Source: EX4484-2 sp964592095 (GTDB lineage: Archaea > Altiarchaeota > Altiarchaeia > IMC4 > QMZM01). Taken from it: 35,294 nucleotides of DNA. The position numbers were made by a program, and so were the translations under genes. Location of the stretch: assembly GCA_964592095.1 (NCBI GenBank), contig CAZQER010000006.1, forward strand, positions 1 to 35,294. Reading direction: 5' to 3'. The first letter of the stretch is position 1; each line of letters starts with the position of its first letter. The notes under the pieces were generated by a model. It was not told where the DNA came from. It worked only from the letters and a program-made list of their open reading frames with translations, and ran no database searches. This document shows, piece after piece, positions 24,368 through 33,621 of this stretch.

Positions 24368-25642
24368 ATGGAAATATCATTGCCGTATGGAAGGAAAGAA
24401 TTATTTATTGATATTCCGAAAGGTAACCTCTTGGATGTTATAAAACCAAAGAAGTTTAAATCGAGGAGGAAACCGAGAGATATAATTGAGGATGCACTTC
24501 AGAATCCTATTGGTACCAAAAGAATTGAGGAGATTATAAAGAAAAAGGGGAAAAAGGACAGGGTTGTTATAGTGGTTGATGACCATACGAGACCATGTCC
24601 AACTTATGAGATACTGCCACCACTCATAGAGAAATTGTATTCCTTCAATATAGATGATGATGATATCCAGATAATATTTGCAACTGGAAGCCATCGTTCT
24701 GTGAAGAAAGAGGAGGCAGAAACTTTGTTAGGGAGGGAAATTGCCAATAAAATTGGTTATATTAGCAATGATTGTAGGGGAAATGATTTTGTCTATGTTG
24801 GAAAAACATCAAATGGAACGATGGTAAATATCAAGAAGACGTTTTATGACGCAGATATAAGGATTCTCACTGGTGATGTAGAAATCCATTACTTTGCAGG
24901 TTATGGTGGTGGTAGAAAGAGTGTACTTCCAGGAATATGTAACTACTCCACAATTCAGCAGAATTACAAGAAGAATTTTTTTCATCCAAACTCCAGACCA
25001 GGAGTCTTGAATGGAAATCCGATGCATGAGAATATGACAGAAGCAGCAAGACTTGCAAAACCAGATTTTACGGTAAATGTTGTTCAGACCGAAAATGGTG
25101 TGATTGGGGCATTCTCTGGCGATTTTGATTCCGTGCTGACAAGGGGTGCTGCACTTGTAGATGATATCTATAAAATACATGTAAAGGAAAAGGCAGATAT
25201 AGTGATCACATCTGCAAATGGTTTTCCACACGATATAGACCTGTATCAAGCATACAAAGCATTACATTTGGCATTGAATGTTGTCAGAGAGAATGGGATA
25301 GTTATACTTGTAGCAGAATGCAAAGAAGGTGTGGGAAATGGGGTAGGACATCAGAATTATTATAAATGGATGAAGAAATTTAAAACAAAGGATGAAATGC
25401 AAAAAGAACTTGAGCATGAATTTACGATTGGTGGACATAAAGCCTATTACCATTTAAAAGCACTTGAAATGGTTGATATATTTCTCGTCTCAGAGATGCC
25501 AAGGGAGGAGGTTGAGGGGATATTCAGATTAAAATATGGAGAAACCATAGATGATGCACTAAAGGAATCATTTAATCTAATAGGAAAAGATGCGAAGGTA
25601 CTGGTTATACCAGAGGGTATCACAACTCTAAGTAGTGTATAA
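24368..25642 (+). CDS. LarA-like protein (nickel-pincer racemase superfamily, DUF2088)
   Basis: A 424-residue member of the lactate racemase LarA superfamily, which uses a nickel-pincer nucleotide to racemise or epimerise 2-hydroxyacids. Matching the L. plantarum enzyme, Asp72 and Arg75 lie in DDHTRP, His109 in ATGSHR, His174 in DVEIHYFAGYGGGRK, and Lys184 in GGGRKSVLPG. The position expected for nickel-binding His200 is Tyr200 (QNYKK), with His206 nearby; this is the main oddity. No larB, larC or larE is in the window, so cofactor supply, if any, is elsewhere. It begins a plus-strand run with an isochorismatase-family gene 75 bp later. True lactate racemase activity is not supported. Confidence 0.85.
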   Translation: MEISLPYGRKELFIDIPKGNLLDVIKPKKFKSRRKPRDIIEDALQNPIGTKRIEEIIKKKGKKDRVVIVVDDHTRPCPTYEILPPLIEKLYSFNIDDDDIQIIFATGSHRSVKKEEAETLLGREIANKIGYISNDCRGNDFVYVGKTSNGTMVNIKKTFYDADIRILTGDVEIHYFAGYGGGRKSVLPGICNYSTIQQNYKKNFFHPNSRPGVLNGNPMHENMTEAARLAKPDFTVNVVQTENGVIGAFSGDFDSVLTRGAALVDDIYKIHVKEKADIVITSANGFPHDIDLYQAYKALHLALNVVRENGIVILVAECKEGVGNGVGHQNYYKWMKKFKTKDEMQKELEHEFTIGGHKAYYHLKALEMVDIFLVSEMPREEVEGIFRLKYGETIDDALKESFNLIGKDAKVLVIPEGITTLSSV

Positions 25643-25717
25643 ATACTATTTTTCTACATTTGTCGTTATTTTTGTGTATTTATTTTTAGGCATATGTAAC
25701 ACAATTTTATATTTGAA

Positions 25718-26311
25718 ATGAAAAACCCACCTATGGCAACAAGAGAGGACTCTTTATTGCTTATTATAGATATTCAGGATAGATTAATTCCCACAATTTT
25801 CAAGGCAGACGGGATATTGTTGAATATAGAGACGTTGATAAAACTGGCAGAAATCTATCAGATACCAATCCTGGTAACGGAACAGAAAAAATTAGGCACA
25901 ACTACTCTAAAGATCAAAGAAATTCTCATGGATTCTAACTCCTATAATCCGATCGGAAAATTGGATTTTAGTTGTTATAGAAATGAAGAATTCAGGGGGG
26001 TTCTAAAAGAGACCAATGTATCAAACATATTGGTCTGTGGAATTGAGACACATATCTGTGTTAGTCAAACTGCACTTGATCTGATGCAGAATGGTTATAT
26101 AGTTCATATTATTAGGGATGCCACATCTTCACATAAAAAAGAGGACTATGAAACAGCAATTGAGAGATTGAGAGATTCTGGGGCAGTTATCACAACAACT
26201 GAGGCATTAATCTATGAGTTGAGTGAGAGGGCGGGGACACAAAAGTTTAAAAGAATTTTAGAGTTGGTAAAGAACAGAAGGGGCAGACTGGATAGATTGA
26301 ATCAAAATTGA
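25718..26311 (+). CDS. Isochorismatase-family cysteine hydrolase
   Basis: A 197-residue alpha/beta cysteine hydrolase with the family triad: Asp18 in LIIDIQD, Lys81 in GKLDFSC, and Cys114 in GIETHICVSQTA. Typical substrates in this family are isochorismate, nicotinamide, N-carbamoyl compounds or unknown amides; the THICV form is common to the YcaC/ISOC1-like branch of unknown substrate. The first ATG at 25718 is used, with ATG 25733 as an alternative. The C-terminus carries a basic, helical tail (KNRRGRLDRLNQN). It lies between the LarA-like and MscS genes. Confidence 0.85.
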   Translation: MKNPPMATREDSLLLIIDIQDRLIPTIFKADGILLNIETLIKLAEIYQIPILVTEQKKLGTTTLKIKEILMDSNSYNPIGKLDFSCYRNEEFRGVLKETNVSNILVCGIETHICVSQTALDLMQNGYIVHIIRDATSSHKKEDYETAIERLRDSGAVITTTEALIYELSERAGTQKFKRILELVKNRRGRLDRLNQN

Positions 26312-26348
26312 TATTCTTAATTTTAATTTAAAATATCATATAATAATT

Positions 26349-27434
26349 ATGTTCAACTATACAGAAGATATTGCTGTTATCAGGGATATGATAGAGAATC
26401 TATTCCTTGAAAAGGGGTCTTTTGAGGGCAACATCATATTATTCATACTGATCATTTTTGTGTCATTTCTAATTGCAATAATCTTTGCATATTTCATTGA
26501 TAGACATCTAAGAAGATTGACATCTATGACAAAATCGGAAATAGATGATAAGATAATCAATATACTTCACAAACCAATTTACTATATAATAATCCTCCTT
26601 GGCATTCAACTCGCACTAACACTGTTTTTTGATGTTAATAGTATTATATTCAGATTCATAACAGCAATATTAATCCTAATTTTTGTATGGGTTACGGCAA
26701 ACATACTGGGTATCGTACTGGAGGATTTTGGAAAAAGGATTGCTGTAAAGACAAAAACAACAATAGATGATGAAGCAATACCGTTTCTATCCAAAATCTT
26801 GAGGATTAGTATCTATGTAATAGGAATTATGATCATATTGGATCAATTTGGTATAGAGATAACACCATTAATAGCAAGTTTAGGAATAGCAGGATTTGCC
26901 ATTGGTTTTGCAGCCAAGGATACGATCTCAAATATCTTAGCAGGATTTTTTATACTGCTTGATAGACCATTCACAAAGGGCGATAGAATAAAGGTTGGAG
27001 ATAATATCGGTGATGTTGTTGATATAGGTCTCAGGAGTACAAAGATAAGAACGCTTGAGAATACATATGTGATAATACCGAACTCTGACATTGTTTCTCA
27101 AGATGTGACGAATTACGCACTTCCCGATTTACAGTTAAAGGTAAAACTAACATTTGGCGTGGCATATGGTTCAGATCCCGATATGGTAAAGAGGATAATC
27201 CTCGATATTGCAAATAAATCCGAGTTTGTTATGGACGACCCGGCTCCCTCTATTTATTTTACAGAGTTTGCTGATTCATCTATAAATTTCTTGCTCATAT
27301 TCTGGGTTCATACATTCAGAGATAGATTAAGGGCAATGGATGATATAAATGAAAAGGTATACAAGAAATTTGCTGAGGAGGGAATAGAGATACCGTTCCC
27401 ATGCAGAACTGTTTACCTTCATAAAGAAAAATAA
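26349..27434 (+). CDS. mscS: Small-conductance mechanosensitive channel (MscS family)
   Basis: A membrane channel that opens under membrane tension and protects from hypo-osmotic shock. The 361-residue protein has about five membrane helices (near 28-50, 75-92, 98-122, 150-168 and 172-205). The pore helix shows the family's Gly/Ala pattern: LGIAGFAIGFAAKDTISNILAGFFILLDRPF. The cytoplasmic beta domain starts KGDRIKVGDNIGDVVDIGLRSTKIRT with VIIPNSDI. The extra N-terminal helix or helices place it among the longer MscS types. 44 bp separate it from purN; functional link to that gene is not obvious. Confidence 0.93.
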   Translation: MFNYTEDIAVIRDMIENLFLEKGSFEGNIILFILIIFVSFLIAIIFAYFIDRHLRRLTSMTKSEIDDKIINILHKPIYYIIILLGIQLALTLFFDVNSIIFRFITAILILIFVWVTANILGIVLEDFGKRIAVKTKTTIDDEAIPFLSKILRISIYVIGIMIILDQFGIEITPLIASLGIAGFAIGFAAKDTISNILAGFFILLDRPFTKGDRIKVGDNIGDVVDIGLRSTKIRTLENTYVIIPNSDIVSQDVTNYALPDLQLKVKLTFGVAYGSDPDMVKRIILDIANKSEFVMDDPAPSIYFTEFADSSINFLLIFWVHTFRDRLRAMDDINEKVYKKFAEEGIEIPFPCRTVYLHKEK

Positions 27435-27460
27435 CTTATAGTCAGTAAATCAAATAAATA

Positions 27461-27470
27461 AAGGAGGTGA
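27461..27470 (+). promoter_or_regulatory. Strong ribosome-binding site of purN
   Basis: AAGGAGGTGA is nearly the full complement of the 16S rRNA 3' end and lies eight bases before the purN ATG. It is among the strongest Shine-Dalgarno sites in the window, in contrast to pcn and argS, which have none. Confidence 0.8.
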
Positions 27471-27478
27471 TTTAATAC

Positions 27479-28114
27479 ATGAGGAAACTCAAGATAGGGG
27501 TCTTAGCCTCTACGAGAGGTACAGATTTGCAGGCCATAATAGATGAGATAGAACAGGGAAAATTGAATGCTGAGGTTTCAGTGGTTATATCAAACAAGGA
27601 GGATGCTTATGCCTTAGAAAGAGCGAGGAAACATGGGATAGATGCCGTGTTTATTGACCCGAAAGGGAAAACAAGGGAGGAATTTGACAGGGAGGTCATG
27701 AAGATGTTTGATAAAAAAGGGGTGGATGTTATTGCACTGATAGGTTACATGAGACTTCTAAGTCCAGAATTTGTGAATAAATATAGAAACAGGATTATGA
27801 ATGTGCATCCTTCGTTGCTACCTGCATTTGCTGGTGGTATGGATAAAAATGTTCACAAAACGGTGCTTGAGCATGGAGTTAAGGTTACTGGATGTACTAT
27901 ACACTTTGTGGATGAGGGAGCTGATACGGGCCCAATAATACTGCAAGAAGCAGTTAAGATAGATGAGAATGAGACGGTAGATTCACTGAAGGAGAAGGTT
28001 CAGTCCGCAGAAAAAAGACTCTATCCGGAGGCTCTTCGTTTATTCCATGAGGGTAGATTGAGGGTTGAGGGAAGAAGGGTTAGAATACTTTATAAGGTGG
28101 AGGATGAGAATTAA
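27479..28114 (+). CDS. purN: Phosphoribosylglycinamide formyltransferase PurN
   Basis: Transfers a formyl group from 10-formyl-tetrahydrofolate to GAR in purine synthesis. The 211-residue protein has the catalytic set Asn108, His110 and Asp149 in NVHPSLLPAF and FVDEGADTGPIILQ. The GAR phosphate loop reads ASTRGTDLQ rather than the common SGNGSNLQ, a variant that I cannot place without alignment. A near-perfect Shine-Dalgarno site precedes the ATG. Its last 11 bases overlap purH, so the two are coupled. In archaea the alternative step-3 enzyme is formate-dependent PurT. Confidence 0.93.
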   Translation: MRKLKIGVLASTRGTDLQAIIDEIEQGKLNAEVSVVISNKEDAYALERARKHGIDAVFIDPKGKTREEFDREVMKMFDKKGVDVIALIGYMRLLSPEFVNKYRNRIMNVHPSLLPAFAGGMDKNVHKTVLEHGVKVTGCTIHFVDEGADTGPIILQEAVKIDENETVDSLKEKVQSAEKRLYPEALRLFHEGRLRVEGRRVRILYKVEDEN

Positions 28115-29642
28115 AAGAGCACTAATAAGTGTTTCCGATAAGAGAGGGCTTGTAGAGTTTGCCTTAGCTTTGAAGGAACTTGGGGTTGAGATTATATCTA
28201 CTGGTGGAACAGCAAAACTCTTATCTGAGAACAGTATAGATGTAACAAGTGTTTCTGAAGAAACTGGATTTCCAGAATTGTTTGATGGCAGGGTGAAGAC
28301 ACTAAATCCAAAAATACATGGCGGTTTGTTAAATGTTAGAGATAATCTGGAGCATAGAAAACAGATGAAAGAATACAAGATAAAACCAATAGATATGGTT
28401 GTATGTAATCTATATCCCTTTCAGCAGACAATCCTTAAAGAGGAACATACCCTGCTTGATGCAATAGAGAATATAGATGTTGGAGGACCTGCAATGATAA
28501 GGGCTGCTGCAAAGAACTTCAGAGATGTGGTAGTGGTCACAAGTCCAGATCAATATGATGATATACTATCAGAATTAAAGAAAAACGGGGATATAAGTGA
28601 GGAAATGAGAAAGGAACTTGCTGCTTATGCATTTAAACTTGTATCAAATTATGATTTCTCAATATATGAATATCTAAAACCAGAAGATGATAGATTTCCA
28701 AGAATATTAAATCTGAGATACGAAAAGAAATCCCTGTTAAGATATGGGGAAAATCCACATCAGGAGGCGTTTTTCTATAGAGAATTGAATCCGGGTAATC
28801 CCTCAATTGCAAATGCAAAGCAGTTGCATGGTATAGCCCCATCATTTAATAATATTGTTGACCTTGATTCCGCACTGCAGATTATAAGGGAATATGAGAA
28901 ACCATCTGTTGTCATAATAAAACACACAAATCCGTGCGGAATGGCATCATCAAAAAGATTGGCTGATGCATATAAACTTGCCTTGGAATGTGACCCTCTT
29001 TCAGCATTTGGTGGAATTGTTGGTCTTAACAGGAGGGTTGATGGAGAAACGGCAGAAGAGATGTCAAAGCTGTTTTTGGAGGGGGTTATAGCACCCTCAT
29101 ATAGTGATGATGCACTCAGAATACTCAAAAAGAAGAAGAATTTAAGGATAATCGAGGTTCCAGAATTCTATGGGGGTTACAAACAAAAAATTTCTATCAG
29201 GCAGGTGTCTGGAGGTATTTTGCTTCAGGATACAGACCTACAGCCTAATAAACCAGAGAAGATGGATATTGTATCAAAAAGAAAACCAACAGATGATGAG
29301 ATAAAATCAATGCTTTTTGCATGGAAATTGTCCAAATTTGTTAAATCAAATGCAGCAGTGCTTGCTAAGGATGAGAGGATAATCGGTATAGGTTCGGGAC
29401 ATACGAGCAGGGTTGATGCAATAAGATTTGCAATAACAAAGGCTGGTGATAGAGCAAATGGGGCCGTATTGGCTTCAGAGGCATTTCTACCATTCAGGGA
29501 CAATATAGATGAGGCTGCTAATGCTGGAATAACGGCGATAATAGAGCCCGGGGGTTCTATAAGGGATAGGGAGGTAATTAATGCCGCAAATGAGTACGAT
29601 ATTGCATTGGTATTTACTGGAATGAGATGCTTTAAACATTAA
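28104..29642 (+). CDS. purH: Bifunctional AICAR formyltransferase / IMP cyclohydrolase PurH
   Basis: Catalyses the last two steps of IMP synthesis, using 10-formyl-tetrahydrofolate. The 512-residue protein has both domains. The N-terminal MGS-like cyclohydrolase (about 1-200) has ALISVSDKRGLVEFA, STGGTAKLL, NLYPFQQT and GGPAMIRAAAKNF. The C-terminal formyltransferase has RYGENPHQEAFFY, the catalytic Lys-His in IIKHTNPCG, DPLSAFGGIVGLNR, GIGSGHTSRVDA and the terminal FTGMRCFKH. Start ATG 28104 gives the usual N-terminus; upstream Met codons lie inside purN. Many archaea use separate PurP and PurO enzymes instead, so this is of note. Confidence 0.95.
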   Translation: MRIKRALISVSDKRGLVEFALALKELGVEIISTGGTAKLLSENSIDVTSVSEETGFPELFDGRVKTLNPKIHGGLLNVRDNLEHRKQMKEYKIKPIDMVVCNLYPFQQTILKEEHTLLDAIENIDVGGPAMIRAAAKNFRDVVVVTSPDQYDDILSELKKNGDISEEMRKELAAYAFKLVSNYDFSIYEYLKPEDDRFPRILNLRYEKKSLLRYGENPHQEAFFYRELNPGNPSIANAKQLHGIAPSFNNIVDLDSALQIIREYEKPSVVIIKHTNPCGMASSKRLADAYKLALECDPLSAFGGIVGLNRRVDGETAEEMSKLFLEGVIAPSYSDDALRILKKKKNLRIIEVPEFYGGYKQKISIRQVSGGILLQDTDLQPNKPEKMDIVSKRKPTDDEIKSMLFAWKLSKFVKSNAAVLAKDERIIGIGSGHTSRVDAIRFAITKAGDRANGAVLASEAFLPFRDNIDEAANAGITAIIEPGGSIRDREVINAANEYDIALVFTGMRCFKH

Positions 29643-29688
29643 ATAAAAAAAGGAACTTATTGCAGGGTATGGTTTTTGGGTGTTTGGT

Positions 29689-31014
29689 ATGGATTATAAA
29701 GAAGCAATAGAATACCTCTATAACCTAGGGGAATCAAAAATAAATCTTCGTCTTGAGAATATAAAATATCTTCTTGAAAGACTTGATAATCCTCACAAAA
29801 AACTTAGGTGCATACATGTTGCAGGCACAAATGGAAAGGGGTCCGTGTGTGCAATGATATCATCCATTCTGCAGAATGACGGTTATAGTATTGGCCTTTA
29901 CACATCACCACATCTGGAAAGGTTTGAGGAGAGGATTAAAATCAATAACAGGATGATCTCCAAGGAGGACTTAGTTAGATACCTAAATAAAATAAAACCC
30001 GTTATAGATGAAATGAGAAGGGATATTGGAGAGCCAACCTTCTTTGAAGCAATTACATCCATGGCATTTCTTTATTTTGCAGATAGGAATGTGGATTTTG
30101 CGGTGGTGGAGGTTGGGATGGGGGGGAGACTTGACGCTACAAATGTTGTAATGCCATTGATTTCAGTAATAACGAACATATATATAGATCATACCAAACA
30201 TCTTGGCAATACAATTGAGGAAATTGCACCTGAAAAGGCATCCATTATAAAGGATAATGGTATTGTTGTAACAGCAGTTAAAGACACCTTGCCCTTAAAT
30301 ATAATAAAATCAAAATGCTTAGAAAAGAATTGCAAACTTTTTCTTGTTGGAAGGGATACGAGATTTCTGAAACTTTACTCGGATATATATGGAACAGAGT
30401 TTGATTTTTATGGTATTTATGGCATCTACAGGAGTTTATTAGTACCGTTAGTTGGTGAGCATCAATTGATAAATGCTACAACGGCAATCACCGTAATAGA
30501 ATTATTGAGAGATTACGGGTTTCGTATATCAAGAGATGCTATCAGGGAGGGGCTATTGTCTGTAAAATGGCCTGGAAGGTTTGAGATAATACGGAGAAAA
30601 CCATTTGTGGTCATTGATGGTGCTCATAATCCATCGGGAATAAAACAACTTAAGAGAACCATCACAGAATTATTTATCTATAAAGGATTAATTAAAAGAT
30701 TAATCTTAATTATAGCAATATCGGCACATAAGGATATGGAAAAGATGATATCTGAGATCGTTGAAATTGTGGACACGGGGATAATAACAAAATTAAAGGA
30801 GAGAAGGTTTATAGAGCCTGAAAGAATACTAAAAGAATTTATTAAATATGAAAAATATGCAGTAATAAAGGAAAGTATTCCTGAAGCAATAGAATATGCA
30901 ATTTCTATGGGAAAGGAAGATGATTTGATATGTATTACAGGTTCATTATATGCAGTTGCTGAGGCAAGAACATTTTTGAAAGATGATAAGAATGATGAGA
31001 TTAAGAACAATTGA
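29689..31014 (+). CDS. folC: Folylpolyglutamate / dihydrofolate synthase family (FolC)
   Basis: ATP-dependent Mur-ligase-like enzyme that adds glutamate to dihydropteroate (dihydrofolate synthase) and/or to folates. The 441-residue protein has the P-loop AGTNGKGSVCAMI, the YTSPHLERFEERI segment with the dihydrofolate-site pattern, VEVGMGGRLDATN, the central DHTKHLGNTIEEIAPEKASIIK and the C-terminal domain motif DGAHNPSGIKQL. ATG 29689 is preferred to GTG 29680 because MDYKEAIEYLYNL matches the family start. The 3' end overlaps folP. With folP alongside, the pair most simply makes dihydrofolate; a methanopterin-related role in this lineage is an alternative. Confidence 0.92.
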   Translation: MDYKEAIEYLYNLGESKINLRLENIKYLLERLDNPHKKLRCIHVAGTNGKGSVCAMISSILQNDGYSIGLYTSPHLERFEERIKINNRMISKEDLVRYLNKIKPVIDEMRRDIGEPTFFEAITSMAFLYFADRNVDFAVVEVGMGGRLDATNVVMPLISVITNIYIDHTKHLGNTIEEIAPEKASIIKDNGIVVTAVKDTLPLNIIKSKCLEKNCKLFLVGRDTRFLKLYSDIYGTEFDFYGIYGIYRSLLVPLVGEHQLINATTAITVIELLRDYGFRISRDAIREGLLSVKWPGRFEIIRRKPFVVIDGAHNPSGIKQLKRTITELFIYKGLIKRLILIIAISAHKDMEKMISEIVEIVDTGIITKLKERRFIEPERILKEFIKYEKYAVIKESIPEAIEYAISMGKEDDLICITGSLYAVAEARTFLKDDKNDEIKNN

Positions 31015-32197
31015 TGATATGGGTGAGGCTAAAAAAGAGATTGAAAGAATAGGTGCTGGAAAAAAGGGCATTGAGATTATGGCACCCAAGGCAGTATACA
31101 GAACAATAAAGATAGATTCATTGGATAATAGAATGGCAAATATAATAAAACAGGAAATGTTATCCATAGGTGGTGAAGCTGCATTATCTAAGGATTCTTT
31201 AATGTCAGATTCAAAAATAACCGATGTGCTATTAATGGGAACCATGAAACAATACCAAATACTTATAAAAAAACTCAGAGAGCAATCATTCAATCTACCA
31301 AATATTGCAGATGAGATAAAGAATATCTTAGAAAATATTGATAATTTTCCTGCTGCCATAAAATTTAAAAATTACTCGTTTGATTGGTCAAGGAGAACAT
31401 ATATAATGGGGATTCTTAACATCACTCCAGATTCATTTAGTGGTGATGGTCTATTGGGCAATACCGAAGATATTGTTGAAATTGCAAGGGATATGGTGAG
31501 GAACGGTGCGGATATAATTGATATTGGTGGGGAGTCAACAAGACCCGGTGCAGAGCCGGTAAGCATAGACGAAGAACTTAATAGAGTTATACCTGTAATA
31601 AAAAGGATATCAAAAATAAAGGATTTGGATATACCGATTTCAATAGATACATACAAACCAGAGGTTGCCAAAAAAGCGATAAAATCTGGTGCCTCAATAG
31701 TTAATGATATCAATGGTCTAAGAAGTGAGGGAATGGCGGAGATTGTGGCGAAGGAGGATGTTCCTGTTGTGATAATGCACATGCAGGGAACACCGAAGGA
31801 TATGCAAAGAAATCCCACATATGATTCGGTTGTTGAGGATATCATGAAATTCTTCAAAAGACAGATTGATTATGCCGTGGATATGGGTGTGGATAGAAAC
31901 AGGATTATATTGGACCCTGGAATTGGTTTTGGTAAGACAACAGAACATAATCTTGAAATAATAAACAGGCTTTCGGAATTTAAATCCATGGGTCTGCCAA
32001 TACTTCTCGGAGCGTCCAGAAAATCATTTATAGGAAATATACTAAATCTGTCTGTAACAGAAAGGCTTGAAGGTACAATTGCAGCGATTACGGTAGGTAT
32101 TATTAATGGCGCCAATATAGTCAGGGTTCATGATGTAAAGGAGATTTCAAGGGCTGCTAGGATAGCAGATGCTATAAAAATGACAAGATATTCATAA
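30992..32197 (+). CDS. folP: Dihydropteroate synthase with N-terminal extension
   Basis: Joins 6-hydroxymethyl-dihydropterin diphosphate to p-aminobenzoate. The catalytic TIM barrel covers about residues 135-401 and is complete: MGILNITPDSFSG, IDIGGESTRPGAEPV, SIDTYKPEVA, IVNDINGL, MHMQGTPKDMQ, DPGIGFGKTTEHN and GASRKSFIG. About 130 residues at the N-terminus (PKAVYRTIKIDSLDNRMANIIKQEM and TDVLLMGTMKQY) form a separate domain, as in some bacterial DHPS proteins. Starts at 30983, 30992 and 30995 are all possible; 30992 is taken. The start overlaps the end of folC by 23 bases. Substrate could be folate-type or methanopterin-type; folC and purH favour folate. Confidence 0.9.
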   Translation: MMRLRTIDDMGEAKKEIERIGAGKKGIEIMAPKAVYRTIKIDSLDNRMANIIKQEMLSIGGEAALSKDSLMSDSKITDVLLMGTMKQYQILIKKLREQSFNLPNIADEIKNILENIDNFPAAIKFKNYSFDWSRRTYIMGILNITPDSFSGDGLLGNTEDIVEIARDMVRNGADIIDIGGESTRPGAEPVSIDEELNRVIPVIKRISKIKDLDIPISIDTYKPEVAKKAIKSGASIVNDINGLRSEGMAEIVAKEDVPVVIMHMQGTPKDMQRNPTYDSVVEDIMKFFKRQIDYAVDMGVDRNRIILDPGIGFGKTTEHNLEIINRLSEFKSMGLPILLGASRKSFIGNILNLSVTERLEGTIAAITVGIINGANIVRVHDVKEISRAARIADAIKMTRYS

Positions 32198-32258
32198 TCA
32201 TAAAATATACAAATAAATATATGAATAAAAGGCAATAAATATCATTAACTATTATTAA

Positions 32259-33575
32259 CTACCAACAAAGACCCTCATATTCTATATCCTCCTCTTCCTT
32301 CCCTCTATCTTTTATTTTTTTTATTTTTCTTTTAATTATTCTCCTTCCGTCAATAACAATCCTCTCTCTCATATCCGAAAAATCGAGAAGTTCAAATTCC
32401 TTCCAATCGGTTATTATTAAAGCCAAATCCGCGTTCTTCAACGCCTCTTTGGCTGTTTCAGCATATCTAATCCTTTCTTTATAAATCCTTTTCATGTTAT
32501 TATTTGCCTTCGGATCATACAGGGTAATAATGGCATCTTCCCCCAGTAATGAATCTATGATATAAATGGCAGGACTCTCCCTTATATCATCCGTTTCTGC
32601 CTTAAATGCTGCGCCCAGAATTGCAACATTTTTACCTTTAAACGACCCGATTTTATTTTTTGCAATTTCCAATATTCTCTTTGGTTGATATTCGTTTACC
32701 TTCATAACAGATTCCAGAAGTAATGGTTCATATCCCATTCCCTTGGATTTATGGATTAACGCCCTTAAATCCTTTGGCAGACAACTGCCTCCAAAACCAA
32801 GACCTGCATTTAGGAAATATTTAGAAATCCTATGATCCAAACTCATACCCTTTGCAACATCATAAACATCAATACCTAGGTTCTTGCATATATTACCTAT
32901 CTCATTAATGTATGAAATCTTTGTCGCGAGAAAGGCATTTGATGCATATTTTATCATCTCTGCTGTTTTTATATTAACTCTAAGTATTGGGCAGTTAAAT
33001 TCTGAATAAATATCTGCCAATAAATCACCTGCTCCCTTATCATTTGCACCTATTATAACCCTGTCAGGATTCAGAAAATCCTCAACTGCAACACCCTCCC
33101 TCAGAAATTCCGGACTCATTACAACTCCAAAGTCCCTGTGTGCCTTTTTACCTGATGCGTTCTCCAATTCTGGAATTATAACATCCTCGGTTGTTCCAGG
33201 AACAACAGTGCTCTTAACGACAATCAGATGGTATTCTTTCTTCTCCTTCAATATATTTCCTATCTCCCTGCATGCATCTTTTATATATCTCAGATTAATG
33301 GAACCGTCCTTATTGGATGGCGTTCCAACACAGATGAATGTTATTTTAGAATTCATTATAGCAAATTTCAAATCAAGGGTAGTAGTTAATCTTTTGCCAA
33401 TATTTCTCTTGATTATTCTCTCTAGACCCTTCTCATATATTGGGGATACTCCTCTTTCAATATCATTTATCTTATCCCTTACAATATCATAGCATATAAC
33501 ATTATATCCTTTATCAGCAAGACCTGCGCCGGTAACCAAACCGACATAACCTGTCCCAATAACTGAGATATTCAT
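32259..33575 (-). CDS. ugd: UDP-glucose 6-dehydrogenase family (UDP-sugar dehydrogenase)
   Basis: NAD-dependent four-electron oxidation of a nucleotide sugar to its uronic acid, for surface glycans. The 438-residue protein begins with the Rossmann MNISVIGTGYVGLVTG, has CVGTPSNKDGSINL, KSTVVPGTTE, MSPEFLREG, the Lys/Asn segment AEMIKYASNAF, and the catalytic Cys265 in GFGGSCLPKD. The C-terminal sugar-binding domain has ILGAAFKAETDDIRESPA. A charged tail (RKIKKIKDRGKEEEDIEY) follows and ends GLCW. UDP-glucose is most likely; UDP-GlcNAc or UDP-ManNAc is possible. It is the last gene of a minus-strand run after aEF-1 beta. Confidence 0.93.
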   Translation of the reverse strand: MNISVIGTGYVGLVTGAGLADKGYNVICYDIVRDKINDIERGVSPIYEKGLERIIKRNIGKRLTTTLDLKFAIMNSKITFICVGTPSNKDGSINLRYIKDACREIGNILKEKKEYHLIVVKSTVVPGTTEDVIIPELENASGKKAHRDFGVVMSPEFLREGVAVEDFLNPDRVIIGANDKGAGDLLADIYSEFNCPILRVNIKTAEMIKYASNAFLATKISYINEIGNICKNLGIDVYDVAKGMSLDHRISKYFLNAGLGFGGSCLPKDLRALIHKSKGMGYEPLLLESVMKVNEYQPKRILEIAKNKIGSFKGKNVAILGAAFKAETDDIRESPAIYIIDSLLGEDAIITLYDPKANNNMKRIYKERIRYAETAKEALKNADLALIITDWKEFELLDFSDMRERIVIDGRRIIKRKIKKIKDRGKEEEDIEYEGLCW

Positions 33576-33621
33576 AAGAAGAATTGAGATTTATACTAAA
33601 AAAATAATGGATTAGATTAAT

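Noticed and set aside
24368..25642. Calling the LarA homologue a lactate racemase
   Set aside because: The superfamily is broad, accessory larBCE genes are absent here, and the His200 site is Tyr.
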